64,000 nucleotides of DNA from Romboutsia maritimum (GTDB lineage: Bacteria > Bacillota > Clostridia > Peptostreptococcales > Peptostreptococcaceae), in contig NZ_NOJZ02000001.1 of the NCBI RefSeq assembly GCF_002251085.2, forward strand, positions 248,001 through 312,000, read 5' to 3'. Position numbers and translations under genes: made by a program. This document shows, piece by piece, positions 44,750-53,597 of the stretch (the first letter of the stretch is position 1; each line of letters starts with the position of its first letter). Under the pieces are notes generated by a model, which was not told where the DNA came from, searched no databases, and saw nothing but the letters and a program-made list of their open reading frames with translations.

Positions 44750-45008
44750 AATATATCCCCTTCTTATTTTAAAATATTTTTAGAAAACGTTTTTCTTATC
44801 ATTACTTCACCTTAATTTCTTTTCTATATATTAGATATATCATTTTTGTACTTTTATTTCAATCTAAATAATATAGAATTATTTATAAAATTTTTGAAAG
44901 AATATTTTAATAAAAAGTAGATTATCAAAGCTAAGCTATTCACATTATATGTTTTATGTGTAATAATTAATTTATTGACAGTTTTGCGTCTAAGAAAGGA
45001 GCGATTTT

Positions 45009-46781
45009 ATGGCTTTAGATGGTTTAGTTATACACTCTATAGTAAATGAGTTATCATCAAAACTTTTAGGTGGTAAAATAGATAAAATTCAACAACCTGA
45101 AGATGATGAATTAGTTTTACATATAAGAAACAACAAAGAAAATTACAAATTAATATTAAGTGCTAGTGCTTCCAATCCAAGAGTTTACCTAGCAGATAAT
45201 TATAAAAAAGAAAATCCTAAAAAAGCACCTATGTTTTGCATGCTCTTTAGGAAATATATTCAAGGTGGAAATATAACAAAAATCTCTCAAGTTGGATTTG
45301 AGAGAATTATAAAAATCAGCATTGATTCCTTAGATGAATTAAAGGAAAAGACTACTAAGGACATTATTATTGAAATAATGGGAAGGCATAGTAACATAAT
45401 TCTTACTCATTCTAGTGACGATAAAATTATAGATTCTGCAAAAAGAATTCCAACTAGTATAAGTAGAGTTCGTCAAATATTACCTGGTCAAACTTATTGT
45501 CTTCCTCCTAAACAAGATAAATTAGACCCTACTAGTAATATATCTAACGATGCTTTTATAAATACTTTAAATGACTTTGAAGGACCTATTTTTAAGGCTA
45601 TTTATTCTAAGTTTTTAGGTATCAGTCCTATTGTTGCAAAAGAAATATGTTTTAGGTCAGGTATTTTAGAAAATACTAATATTAAAGATTTAAATACAAC
45701 TGAATTTAATTTAATATATAAAGAATTTGATAAGTTATTTCAAGATATAAAAAACAATACTTATTCTCCTTGTATAGTTATAAACGAAAAATTAGATAGA
45801 GTTGTAGACTTTAGTTGTATTAATTTAACTTTATTTAATGAATTATCTTTTATAAATAATGATAGTATCTCTAATATAGTTGAAAATTATTATAGAACTA
45901 AAGATATAAAGGATAGAATTCACCAGCGTTCTTCTGATTTAAAGAAAAGTATATCTATAAAACTTGATAGACTTTATCATAAGCAGAAAAAGCAAGAAGA
46001 AGAACTTTTAGAAGCTGAGAATGCTGATACTTATAAATTAAAAGGTGAATTACTTACAGCTTATATTTATATGATTAAAAAAGGTATGGAAAATATTGAA
46101 GTTGCAAATTTTTACAGTCCTAACTATGAAAATATGACTATTGGACTAAATAAAAATCTTACACCTTCTGAAAACTCACAAAAATACTTTAAAAAATATA
46201 ATAAATTAAAGACTGCTAAAAAAGAAATTACTCATCAAATGAGTTTAAACAAAGAAGAAATTGATTATTTAGAAAATATTATATTAAGTATAGAGAACTG
46301 CGAAAATATGGAAGAACTTCAAGATATAAGAGAAGAACTTATTAAGCTTGGCTATGCTAAACAACAAGGTAAAGCTAAATCTAAAAAGGAAACTTCTCTT
46401 ACTACAAAACCGCTTGAATTTATGTCTTCTGAAGGATTTAAAATTTTTGTCGGTAAAAATAACAAACAAAATGACCACTTAACTTTAAGAATAGCTGATT
46501 ATGATGATATATGGATGCATACTAAAAATATTCCTGGGTCACATGTTATAATTAAATGTGCAGGTCATGAAGTTTCAGAGCAAACTATATTTGAAGGTGC
46601 TATGCTTGCAGCTTTCTTCAGTAAATCCAAAATGTCTTCTAAGGTTCCTGTTGACTATACTAAAAAGAAACACGTTAAAAAACCTAGTGGTTCAAAACCA
46701 GGTATGGTAATTTACGAAACTAACAGTACCATTTATGTTACTCCAGAAGAAGAATTAGTTGCTAAATTAAAAATCAAATAA
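45009..46781 (+). CDS. rqcH: Ribosome-associated quality control factor RqcH (NFACT family)
   Basis: 590-aa NFACT protein (also annotated as fibronectin-binding FbpA-like). It binds stalled 50S-peptidyl-tRNA and adds C-terminal alanine tails in Bacillus. N-terminal NFACT-N MALDGLVIHSIVNELSSKLLGGKIDKIQQP, central coiled coil ~300-440, and C-terminal NFACT-R YDDIWMHTKNIPGSHVII. RBS AAAGGAGCG. A possible promoter TTCACA-16-TAATAA lies at 44939-44966 (weak). Alone on the plus strand between minus genes. Confidence 0.95.
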   Translation: MALDGLVIHSIVNELSSKLLGGKIDKIQQPEDDELVLHIRNNKENYKLILSASASNPRVYLADNYKKENPKKAPMFCMLFRKYIQGGNITKISQVGFERIIKISIDSLDELKEKTTKDIIIEIMGRHSNIILTHSSDDKIIDSAKRIPTSISRVRQILPGQTYCLPPKQDKLDPTSNISNDAFINTLNDFEGPIFKAIYSKFLGISPIVAKEICFRSGILENTNIKDLNTTEFNLIYKEFDKLFQDIKNNTYSPCIVINEKLDRVVDFSCINLTLFNELSFINNDSISNIVENYYRTKDIKDRIHQRSSDLKKSISIKLDRLYHKQKKQEEELLEAENADTYKLKGELLTAYIYMIKKGMENIEVANFYSPNYENMTIGLNKNLTPSENSQKYFKKYNKLKTAKKEITHQMSLNKEEIDYLENIILSIENCENMEELQDIREELIKLGYAKQQGKAKSKKETSLTTKPLEFMSSEGFKIFVGKNNKQNDHLTLRIADYDDIWMHTKNIPGSHVIIKCAGHEVSEQTIFEGAMLAAFFSKSKMSSKVPVDYTKKKHVKKPSGSKPGMVIYETNSTIYVTPEEELVAKLKIK

Positions 46782-46794
46782 TTTATACAAATAC

Positions 46795-46831
46795 AAAATA
46801 AGCAGTCTCAAAATATTGAGACTGCTTATTT
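46795..46831. terminator. Convergent terminator between rqcH and the BMP lipoprotein gene (recurring family)
   Basis: Seventeen-bp perfect stem (AAAATAAGCAGTCTCAA, 46795-46811 with 46816-46832), 4-nt loop, A/T-rich flanks on both sides; serves both strands. Confidence 0.86.
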
Positions 46832-46863
46832 TTAATTACATATAATAAATGAAAATTTTTAGA

Positions 46864-47877
46864 CTATTTAGCACCATTAAACTCATCTTGAGTTCTTGGA
46901 ACTATCACTTTTCCATTTTTAACTAATTCAGCTTGTTTATTAACATAATCTATTATATCTTGAGGAACATGTTTACTAGTATTTTCAGGTATACCTATTG
47001 CTCCTTCTTTTAATCCATATACTTTTTGTACTCCACCTTCAAATTTACCATCAACTAATTCTTTAGATAAATTATACGAAGCTACATTTAATTTTTTAAG
47101 TACTGATGTTATTACATTTTCTGGAGCTAAATAACTTTGATCTCTGTCTACACCTATAGCATATTTCTTGTTTTCTCTAGCTGCTTCTATCGAACCAGTT
47201 CCTGTATCTCCTGCTGCTGCAAGTATTATATCTGCTCCTGCTGCATGCATTTGCTTAGCTATTGATTTTCCTTTTGCTTGATCACTAAATGAGTTTGCAT
47301 ATTGTTCTTGTATTTTTACATCCTTATTAGTAGATACTGCACCATATTTAAATCCATAGTGATATTTTTCTATAGAAGGTGTAGTCATTCCACCTATAAA
47401 TCCTACATTATCAGTTTTAGTCATTTTTGCAGCTATCATACCCGCTAAATATGCTCCTTCTTCTTCCTTAAACACTACTGGAACAACATTTTTTGGTATA
47501 TTTTTATATGTTGCATCTATTAAACCAAATTTTTGTTCTGGGTAACTTTCTGCCATTTCCTTTATAGGGTCTTCTAATTGATATCCAACTCCTACTATTA
47601 AATCTATATCTTGATCTACAAACGTTTCTATATTTTGTACATAATCAGACTTTTGTTTTGATTCTAAGTATTTTATATCTACTCCAAAATCTTCTTTAGC
47701 TTTTTGTAATCCTTCCCAAGTAGATTGATTAAAAGATTGGTCATTTATACTTCCTTCTCCTAATACAATAGCTACTGAAAGTTTTTTTGCTTTTTCTTTA
47801 TTAGATGAACACCCCGTTAGTAAAGATGTCGCAAGTAAAATTGATGCTGATATTGATAATAACTTTTTAAATTTCAT
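46864..47877 (-). CDS. BMP-family ABC transporter substrate-binding lipoprotein
   Basis: 337-aa secreted lipoprotein: signal peptide with lipobox LLTGC, lipidated Cys23. The Bmp/PnrA/Med fold is clear (GEGSINDQSFNQSTWEGLQKAKEDFG, VGFIGGMTTPSIEKYHYGFKYGA, ADIILAAAGDTGTGSIEAA, AIGVDRDQSYLAPENVITSVLKKLN). Family members bind nucleosides or, in the Med group, act in regulation. No permease or ATPase gene is adjacent, so its transporter is elsewhere or it works differently. The neighbouring uracil permease fits a nucleobase/nucleoside theme, which is inference. Confidence 0.92.
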   Translation of the reverse strand: MKFKKLLSISASILLATSLLTGCSSNKEKAKKLSVAIVLGEGSINDQSFNQSTWEGLQKAKEDFGVDIKYLESKQKSDYVQNIETFVDQDIDLIVGVGYQLEDPIKEMAESYPEQKFGLIDATYKNIPKNVVPVVFKEEEGAYLAGMIAAKMTKTDNVGFIGGMTTPSIEKYHYGFKYGAVSTNKDVKIQEQYANSFSDQAKGKSIAKQMHAAGADIILAAAGDTGTGSIEAARENKKYAIGVDRDQSYLAPENVITSVLKKLNVASYNLSKELVDGKFEGGVQKVYGLKEGAIGIPENTSKHVPQDIIDYVNKQAELVKNGKVIVPRTQDEFNGAK

Positions 47878-47953
47878 GTTTAACCTCCATTAACTGCCCT
47901 TTTTTCTGAACTTTAATTAACCCATCATTGTTTTTGTTCGGTAACAAAGTCTT

Positions 47954-47982
47954 ATTTTATAGGATTTTATTATTTCTGTCTA
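47954..47982 (-). promoter_or_regulatory. Probable sigma-A promoter of the BMP lipoprotein gene
   Basis: Minus strand TAGACA (47977-47982), 17 bp, TAAAAT (47954-47959), 76 bp from the ATG. No purine riboswitch pattern is visible in this leader. Confidence 0.55.
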
Positions 47983-48057
47983 TACCTTTTAAATAATTTT
48001 CGTATTTTTTTTGAAAAAAATTTTAAATTAAGGATTCATTAAGATTTAAATATATAA

Positions 48058-48099
48058 AAAAAGCTGCCTCAAAATTCAACATAAATTTTGAGACAGCTT
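48058..48099 (-). terminator. Terminator of the uracil permease gene (recurring family)
   Basis: Sixteen-position stem (48061-48076 with 48084-48099), 7-nt loop; the one C-A plus-strand mismatch is a G-U pair on the minus strand. U-run follows on that strand. Confidence 0.82.
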
Positions 48100-48105
48100 A
48101 TATAT

Positions 48106-49353
48106 TTATTGTGCAATTGTAGGTTTTGTTGTAACTGCTTTATTTTTTTCTTCTTTTTTAAAATCTTCATTGTTTAATAATCTATTTAATATAATTCCTA
48201 CTATAGCCGCTAAGCTTAGTCCTGTTATTTTTACAGTATCTGTTACAGGTATACCTATTAATATCCCCTTGTTTCCTAAATAAGTTGTTCCAAGTCCTAT
48301 AATCATTATAGTTGCTATTATGATTATATTATTTTTATTTTGTATGCAAGAGCTGTCTTTTATAGTCTTAACTCCTACAAGGCTTATCATTGAGAATAAC
48401 AAAATACTTATGCCACCCATTACTGCTCCTGGTATACTTTGAAGAAATCCTCCAAATTTACCTATACATGCAAGTAGTATTGCTAGTATTGCTGTACGTC
48501 TTAATATACTTGGGTCGTAATTTTTAGTTATAGCTAATACTGCTGTATTTTCTCCATAAGTCGTATTTGCTGGCCCTCCTAAAAATCCTGCTACTATAGT
48601 AGCTAAACCATCTCCAAGTAAAGTTTTATTAAGTCCTGGATTTTCTATGAAATTTTTACCTACAACTGCTCCATTCGTAGTCATATCTCCTATATGTTCC
48701 ATAAACACTGCTATAACTACTGGTGCTATTATTACTATCGCTTCTAAACTAAATTTAGGTAATGTAAACGCAGGTACTTCAAATATACTTGCTTTTGTAA
48801 TTGAACTAATATCTACTATTCCAATAGCTATGGATATTGCATATCCTGAAAAAACTGCTATTAATATACTCAGTTGTTTTATAAACCCTTTAGTAAATTT
48901 ATTTATACCAATTGCTATAGATAAAGTTATACCTGCTACTATCAAGTTTGCTGATGCCATATCAAAAGCTGTAGGCAATAAATTCAAACCAATTACAGCT
49001 ATCATAGCCCCTGTTACTTGTGCTGGAAAATATTTTTTAATTTTTTCTATTCCTACTATTTGAACCAAGAAAGACATTATTACATAAATTAGACCTGCTA
49101 TCATTATTCCACCTTGTGCATAAGATAAATCTCCTTTATATGCATCTTTTGCCGCTATAATTACTGGTATGAATGCAAAACTTGAACCTAAGAATACAGG
49201 AACTTTTCCCTGTGTGCAGAAATGAAATATTAGAGTTCCAACACCTGCGCAAAATATTGCAACTGATGGATTAAAACCTGTTAATATAGGAACTAATACT
49301 GTAGCTCCAAACATGGCTAATAGATGTTGTAGTGACATTATTGTTTTTTTCAT
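48106..49353 (-). CDS. uraA: Uracil permease (NCS2 family)
   Basis: 415-aa NCS2 nucleobase:cation symporter with ~12-14 membrane segments. LQHLLAMFGATVLVPILTGFNPSVAIFCAGVGTLIFH and FMEHIGDMTTNG (transmembrane 8) followed by GDGLATIVAGFLGGPANTTYGENTAVLAIT are the family signatures; the PANTTYGEN form is the one usual in uracil rather than xanthine/urate carriers. Pairing with pyrR and a PyrR-type hairpin supports uracil. The ATG at 49353 has GGGAGG 7 nt upstream. Confidence 0.93.
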   Translation of the reverse strand: MKKTIMSLQHLLAMFGATVLVPILTGFNPSVAIFCAGVGTLIFHFCTQGKVPVFLGSSFAFIPVIIAAKDAYKGDLSYAQGGIMIAGLIYVIMSFLVQIVGIEKIKKYFPAQVTGAMIAVIGLNLLPTAFDMASANLIVAGITLSIAIGINKFTKGFIKQLSILIAVFSGYAISIAIGIVDISSITKASIFEVPAFTLPKFSLEAIVIIAPVVIAVFMEHIGDMTTNGAVVGKNFIENPGLNKTLLGDGLATIVAGFLGGPANTTYGENTAVLAITKNYDPSILRRTAILAILLACIGKFGGFLQSIPGAVMGGISILLFSMISLVGVKTIKDSSCIQNKNNIIIIATIMIIGLGTTYLGNKGILIGIPVTDTVKITGLSLAAIVGIILNRLLNNEDFKKEEKNKAVTTKPTIAQ

Positions 49354-49378
49354 AAAAAAACCTCCCAAATTTTTATTT

Positions 49379-49420
49379 AGGGAGAACTTAATCTCCCTTT
49401 TTCAGTCTCTCTGTACTGAA
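49379..49420 (-). promoter_or_regulatory. PyrR-binding element and attenuator between pyrR and uraA
   Basis: Minus-strand hairpin UUCAGU-ACAGAGAG-ACUGAA (49401-49420) has the CAGAGAG loop of PyrR binding sites. It is followed by a 7-bp stem AGGGAGA/UCUCCCU (49379-49398), whose CUCCC arm can alternatively pair with the GGGAG of the uraA ribosome site. UMP-bound PyrR would therefore lower uraA expression; whether by termination or by hiding the ribosome site is not clear from sequence, as the U-tract is poor. Confidence 0.72.
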
Positions 49421-49461
49421 TTAAAAGGTAACACAAACCTTATTAATTAAAATTTATAATC

Positions 49462-50022
<561 letters not shown>

Positions 50023-50043
50023 TTATAACTTCTTTCTAAAGTT

Positions 50044-50134
50044 AAAAAAGCTTCTTATCATAAGACAAGAAGCTGTATTTACTAAAAATATGTAGTAATA
50101 TACAAATAATTGCCTTATGATATCTCTGTATCAA
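50044..50134 (-). promoter_or_regulatory. PyrR attenuator in the pyrR leader
   Basis: Three overlapping structures are readable. The PyrR-binding hairpin is UUGAUA-CAGAGA-UAUCA (50118-50134). The antiterminator pairs AUCAUAAG (50114-50121) with CUUAUGAU (50057-50064). The terminator is AGCUUCUU/AAGAAGCU (50049-50056 with 50067-50074) plus U6. The first shares 50118-50121 with the second, and the second invades the loop of the third: the classical UMP-PyrR anti-antitermination switch. Confidence 0.85.
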
Positions 50135-50184
50135 TTAAAGGTCTTTTCGACTATATTATATTTTTTATATAATATTTACTTAAT

Positions 50185-50213
50185 AGTATATAGTCCTATA
50201 TTAAATTTTGCAA
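50185..50213 (-). promoter_or_regulatory. Sigma-A promoter of pyrR-uraA
   Basis: Minus strand TTGCAA (50208-50213), 17 bp, TATACT (50185-50190). It gives a ~180-nt leader containing the PyrR attenuator; the -35 box is immediately after the ylyB stop. Confidence 0.7.
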
Positions 50214-50216
50214 GGA

Positions 50217-51128
50217 TTATTTTATTTTTCTGATAATATCCTTAAAATACTCTGGTAATTCAGAGTCAAATTCAATATATTTCTTTGTTGTAGGATGTAT
50301 AAATCCTAGTTTCTTCGCATGTAATGTTTGACCATTTAATTTGAATTTAGTATTCTTTGGACCATATACCACGTCTCCTAAAAGAGGGTGATTTATAGAC
50401 AATGCATGTACTCTTATTTGATGAGTCCTTCCTGTTTCAAGTCTTGCTCTCATATGAGTAAAATTTTCAAATCTTTCTATAACCTCAAAATGAGTTACTG
50501 CATTTCTACCATCTTTTACTATAGCCATTTTTAATCTATCTTTAGGATTTCTACCTATTGGCTTGTTTACTGTTATTTTATCTTCTTTAACTACACCATG
50601 GCATATAAACTCATATTCTCTCGTTATTGAATGGTCTTTTAGCTGCTCTGCTAATGAGTTATGAGCATTATTATTCTTTGCAATCATTAAAAGTCCAGAA
50701 GTGTCCTTATCAATCCTATGCACTATTCCTGGTCTAATAACTCCATTTATAGATGATAATTTATCCTTACAATGATATAAAATTGCATTAACTAATGTAT
50801 TTTCATAATTACCCGGTGCTGGATGAACTACCATATCTTGAGATTTATTCACTATTAATAAGTCCTCATCTTCATATACAATATCTATAGGAATATTTTG
50901 TGGAGTTACCTCTAGCAATTTCGGAGCCGGTATTTCTATTATTATCTTATCATCTTCCTTAACTAAATATTTTGCCTTTTCTATTTTATTATTAACTTTT
51001 ACTTTTTTTTCTTTTATTATTTTTTGAATATAACTTCTAGACATATCTCCTAACTGAGTTGAAAGATATACATCTAATCTATCCCCTTCTTCTTCATCTA
51101 TTACTAAAAATTCCTTTATTTCTTCCAT
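50217..51128 (-). CDS. ylyB: RluA-family ribosomal large-subunit pseudouridine synthase (YlyB/RluD type)
   Basis: 303-aa enzyme. N-terminal S4 RNA-binding domain (RLDVYLSTQLGDMSRSYIQKIIKEKKVKVN), catalytic motif HRIDKDTSGLLMIAKN with the essential Asp, and GRTHQIRVHALSINHPLLGD. The longer frame to 51173 runs inside lspA; the ATG at 51128 has AGGTG 6 nt upstream and overlaps the lspA stop by one base (TAATG), so translation is coupled. The lspA-ylyB-pyrR order is as in Bacillus. Confidence 0.95.
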   Translation of the reverse strand: MEEIKEFLVIDEEEGDRLDVYLSTQLGDMSRSYIQKIIKEKKVKVNNKIEKAKYLVKEDDKIIIEIPAPKLLEVTPQNIPIDIVYEDEDLLIVNKSQDMVVHPAPGNYENTLVNAILYHCKDKLSSINGVIRPGIVHRIDKDTSGLLMIAKNNNAHNSLAEQLKDHSITREYEFICHGVVKEDKITVNKPIGRNPKDRLKMAIVKDGRNAVTHFEVIERFENFTHMRARLETGRTHQIRVHALSINHPLLGDVVYGPKNTKFKLNGQTLHAKKLGFIHPTTKKYIEFDSELPEYFKDIIRKIK

Positions 51129-51586
51129 TACTTCACCTGCTTCTTTTCTTCTGAAAATAATATATATACACATAAAAAAATTGTTCCTAAAACTACAAAT
51201 ATGTCTGCTATATTAAATACATATTGCCATACTACTCTAAAATCAAAATAATCTACTACAAAACCTAATCTAACTCTATCTATTAAATTTCCTATAGCTC
51301 CTGATATTATAAGTATAATTCCCATTTTACTTATAATACTCACTTTTTTTGTATGTAAATAATAAAGCCCAAATACAGATGCTATTAAAGCAACAATTAT
51401 AAATATAATTTGATTATTTTGAAACATTCCAAATGCAGCACCTCTATTTTCCACATATGTAAGATGAAATACATTTTGTATAACAGGTATACTTAGTGCA
51501 TCTTGTAAATAATTTAATGCCCACCATTTGGATAATTGATCTATTCCTATTAACAATACTATTATTAATTCGTATACCAATATCAT
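51128..51586 (-). CDS. lspA: Lipoprotein signal peptidase (signal peptidase II)
   Basis: 152-aa aspartyl protease with four transmembrane helices that cleaves prolipoproteins before the lipidated Cys. Motifs ENRGAAFGMFQ, GAIGNLIDRVRLGFVVDYFDF and FNIADIFVVLG carry the two catalytic aspartates. Substrates in this window include the BMP protein and the rhodanese lipoprotein. RBS AAGGAGG. Confidence 0.97.
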   Translation of the reverse strand: MILVYELIIVLLIGIDQLSKWWALNYLQDALSIPVIQNVFHLTYVENRGAAFGMFQNNQIIFIIVALIASVFGLYYLHTKKVSIISKMGIILIISGAIGNLIDRVRLGFVVDYFDFRVVWQYVFNIADIFVVLGTIFLCVYILFSEEKKQVK

Positions 51587-51621
51587 ATCCTCCTTAAAAT
51601 TATTCCTATTTTAATATTATA

Positions 51622-51649
51622 CAAAAAAAAGCTTCCTAAATGGAAGCTT
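51622..51649 (-). terminator. Terminator after the polysaccharide deacetylase gene
   Basis: Eight-bp stem AAGCTTCC / GGAAGCTT (51629-51636 with 51642-51649) with U8 on the minus strand; the first arm overlaps the stop codon. Confidence 0.85.
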
Positions 51650-52430
51650 AGTTTCTAGTTTCATGATTTTTTTCTTTATCTTTGTTTACATGATCAATTA
51701 ATTCTGATACTGTTACGAATTTAAATCCTTTTTTTTGCAAACTTGGTATTACAGTTTCTAAAGCTTGTATAGTTTGTGATTTAGGTGTTCTTGCTTTATT
51801 ATAATCATGTAGTAATATTATATTTCCATTTTCTACTTTAGTTATTATTGTGTTTACTATACTATAAACACCTGGATTTGACCAATCTCTTGGATCTAAA
51901 TTAGACCATAAAACTATATTCATATTTTTATTTTTTATAATATCACATATATTTTTATTTATAGCTCTATATGGAGGTCTAAATAATTTAGGCTCTTTAT
52001 CTATTACTTTTTTTATAGCTTCTTGAGTTTTACTTATCTCTCTTTCTACTTCTTGATAATTTCTTTTTTCCACATTTATATGAGTAAAAGTATGATTGCC
52101 TATTTCATGACCTTCTTCCTTTTCCATTTTTAATATTTCTGGATTAAATTGTACTTTTTCTCCTACAACAAAAAAGGTTGCTTTTACATTATATTTTTTT
52201 AATATATCTAGAACTTGAGGAGTAAAATCTTCATCTGGTCCATCATCAAATGTTAGTGCAACTACTTTTTCCTCATCATTACCTTTTTTAATTATTAAAT
52301 CATCATAATCATTCATTATATCATTTTTAATATTACTAGCTTCTTTTATATAAACTTTGTTGTGATTATATGTATACAATCCCAATACTATTAATGATAC
52401 TATTGATATTGAATATATAAGTTTTTTCAT
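51648..52430 (-). CDS. Polysaccharide deacetylase (NodB-domain) membrane-anchored protein
   Basis: 260-aa protein with an N-terminal membrane anchor/signal (LIYSISIVSLIVLGLYTY) and a CE4 deacetylase domain ~55-245. All metal and catalytic motifs are present: ALTFDDGPDEDF (Asp-Asp), HEIGNHTFTHINV (HxxxH), RPPYRA and NIILLHDYN (motif 5 His). Target is probably peptidoglycan N-acetyl groups; PdaA-like spore cortex or general wall role cannot be separated. Monocistronic with a terminator. Confidence 0.92.
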   Translation of the reverse strand: MKKLIYSISIVSLIVLGLYTYNHNKVYIKEASNIKNDIMNDYDDLIIKKGNDEEKVVALTFDDGPDEDFTPQVLDILKKYNVKATFFVVGEKVQFNPEILKMEKEEGHEIGNHTFTHINVEKRNYQEVEREISKTQEAIKKVIDKEPKLFRPPYRAINKNICDIIKNKNMNIVLWSNLDPRDWSNPGVYSIVNTIITKVENGNIILLHDYNKARTPKSQTIQALETVIPSLQKKGFKFVTVSELIDHVNKDKEKNHETRN

Positions 52431-52481
52431 TAAATAAAGGCCTCTTTTCTTTTATTAATGATTTAAATTTTTTAATATAGC

Positions 52482-52973
52482 CTAATCATCATATAATCCG
52501 TTCTTATTTATATCAGTTAAATTTTTTAAATCTTGAGAATAAAAATCGCACCCTCTATTTATGAAATTTTGATCCATATTTTCATTGTCTAATGGTAAAT
52601 TATCATGTTTTTTAGCACAATTGGAACATACATTAGTTTCTGGAACTATGTCTAATCTATCTTCATCTATATTCTTTTTACACATGTCACAAATTCCATA
52701 AGTCCCATTTTCTATTTTATCTAATGCTAAATTAACTTGATATAACTTTCCTTTTTCATGTGTAGTTAAACTATTTTGCATATCTTGCATAAATACATCT
52801 GTTGCTATATCAGCTATATGATTATCATAGCTTGAAAGTTCTCCAGACGAATATTTTTCACTAGTATGCTTAGTAGTATCTCCAAATAAAGTATTATCCT
52901 GCATTTCAATTATTAATCCATCTAATTTTTCTTTTTCTTTTAATAATTTTTTTTTGTATTTATTTATATTCAT
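52482..52973 (-). CDS. yteA: TraR/DksA-type zinc-finger protein (YteA-like)
   Basis: 163-aa protein with an N-terminal coiled coil (INKYKKKLLKEKEKLDGLIIEMQ), a conserved ELSSYDNHIADIATDVFMQDMQ segment, and a C4 zinc finger GTYGICDMCKKNIDEDRLDIVPETNVCSNC. This matches the YteA sporulation group in Firmicutes. The ATG at 52973 has AGAGGTGAT 4 nt upstream; a GTG three codons earlier is inside that site. Fifteen bp after DUF5665, likely one transcript. Confidence 0.88.
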   Translation of the reverse strand: MNINKYKKKLLKEKEKLDGLIIEMQDNTLFGDTTKHTSEKYSSGELSSYDNHIADIATDVFMQDMQNSLTTHEKGKLYQVNLALDKIENGTYGICDMCKKNIDEDRLDIVPETNVCSNCAKKHDNLPLDNENMDQNFINRGCDFYSQDLKNLTDINKNGLYDD

Positions 52974-52987
52974 TGCTATCACCTCTA

Positions 52988-53326
52988 CTATTTTCTATAT
53001 ACATCTACTATATCTAATAATTTTGCTATGTATCGACCTATTATCGGCAAATCCATCCACTGAGTTAACAAATAAAATAATAATGCTGCTAGAAACGTAA
53101 AACCTATTGCTTGTCCAAACCCTTTTCCTAATCCTGCCACAAAATTTATAATAAACAGCCTTCTTTTGCTATCTGCAAGCATCATATATTCTCTAATTCT
53201 ACTTCTTTCAATTATTAGCATAAGTCTTTCTAAATATTTTTGTATTAAATTTAAATCATTTCTATTAGGTCTTGATATATCCATCTCATTTATTGCTTTT
53301 TTTATTTCTTCATAATTTAAACTCAT
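52988..53326 (-). CDS. DUF5665 family membrane protein
   Basis: 112-aa protein. The family core LERLMLIIERSRIREYMMLADSKRRLFIINFVAGLGKGFGQAIGFTFLAALLFYLL ends in one glycine-rich transmembrane helix; a short cytoplasmic C-terminus follows. Function unknown. Co-transcribed with yteA. Confidence 0.85.
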   Translation of the reverse strand: MSLNYEEIKKAINEMDISRPNRNDLNLIQKYLERLMLIIERSRIREYMMLADSKRRLFIINFVAGLGKGFGQAIGFTFLAALLFYLLTQWMDLPIIGRYIAKLLDIVDVYRK

Positions 53327-53536
53327 ATTATGATATTCATTCTTAGATTTTTTATCTTTGATATAATCACACCCTTCTTTAAAAATTCACTTTACTCTAA
53401 TTTTCAACATAAAAATAAATTATTTAATGGAGTAATATATCATATGCTTATTTTAAATTAAAATTTATATATTGATTAATTTAATCACAACAACTTTTAA
53501 AAATAGTATGTGATTAATTTAATATAAAAATACAAT

Positions 53537-53588
53537 AAAAAAGAACCATAAATAGATTTTTTATGAAATCTATTTATGGTTCTTGATT
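53537..53588 (-). terminator. Terminator of the cstA gene
   Basis: Nineteen-bp perfect stem (AAGAACCATAAATAGATTT, 53541-53559 with 53566-53584), 6-nt loop and U-rich tail, 10 bp after the stop: the longest perfect stem in the window. Confidence 0.9.
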
Positions 53589-53597
53589 TTAATTTAT

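Noticed and set aside
47878-48057. Possible purine riboswitch upstream of the BMP lipoprotein gene
   Set aside because: BMP genes are often purine-controlled, but the conserved loop sequences of the purine aptamer are not present; only an ordinary promoter is seen.
48647-49063. Plus-strand open frame of 138 codons
   Set aside because: Antisense to uraA helices; no start signals.
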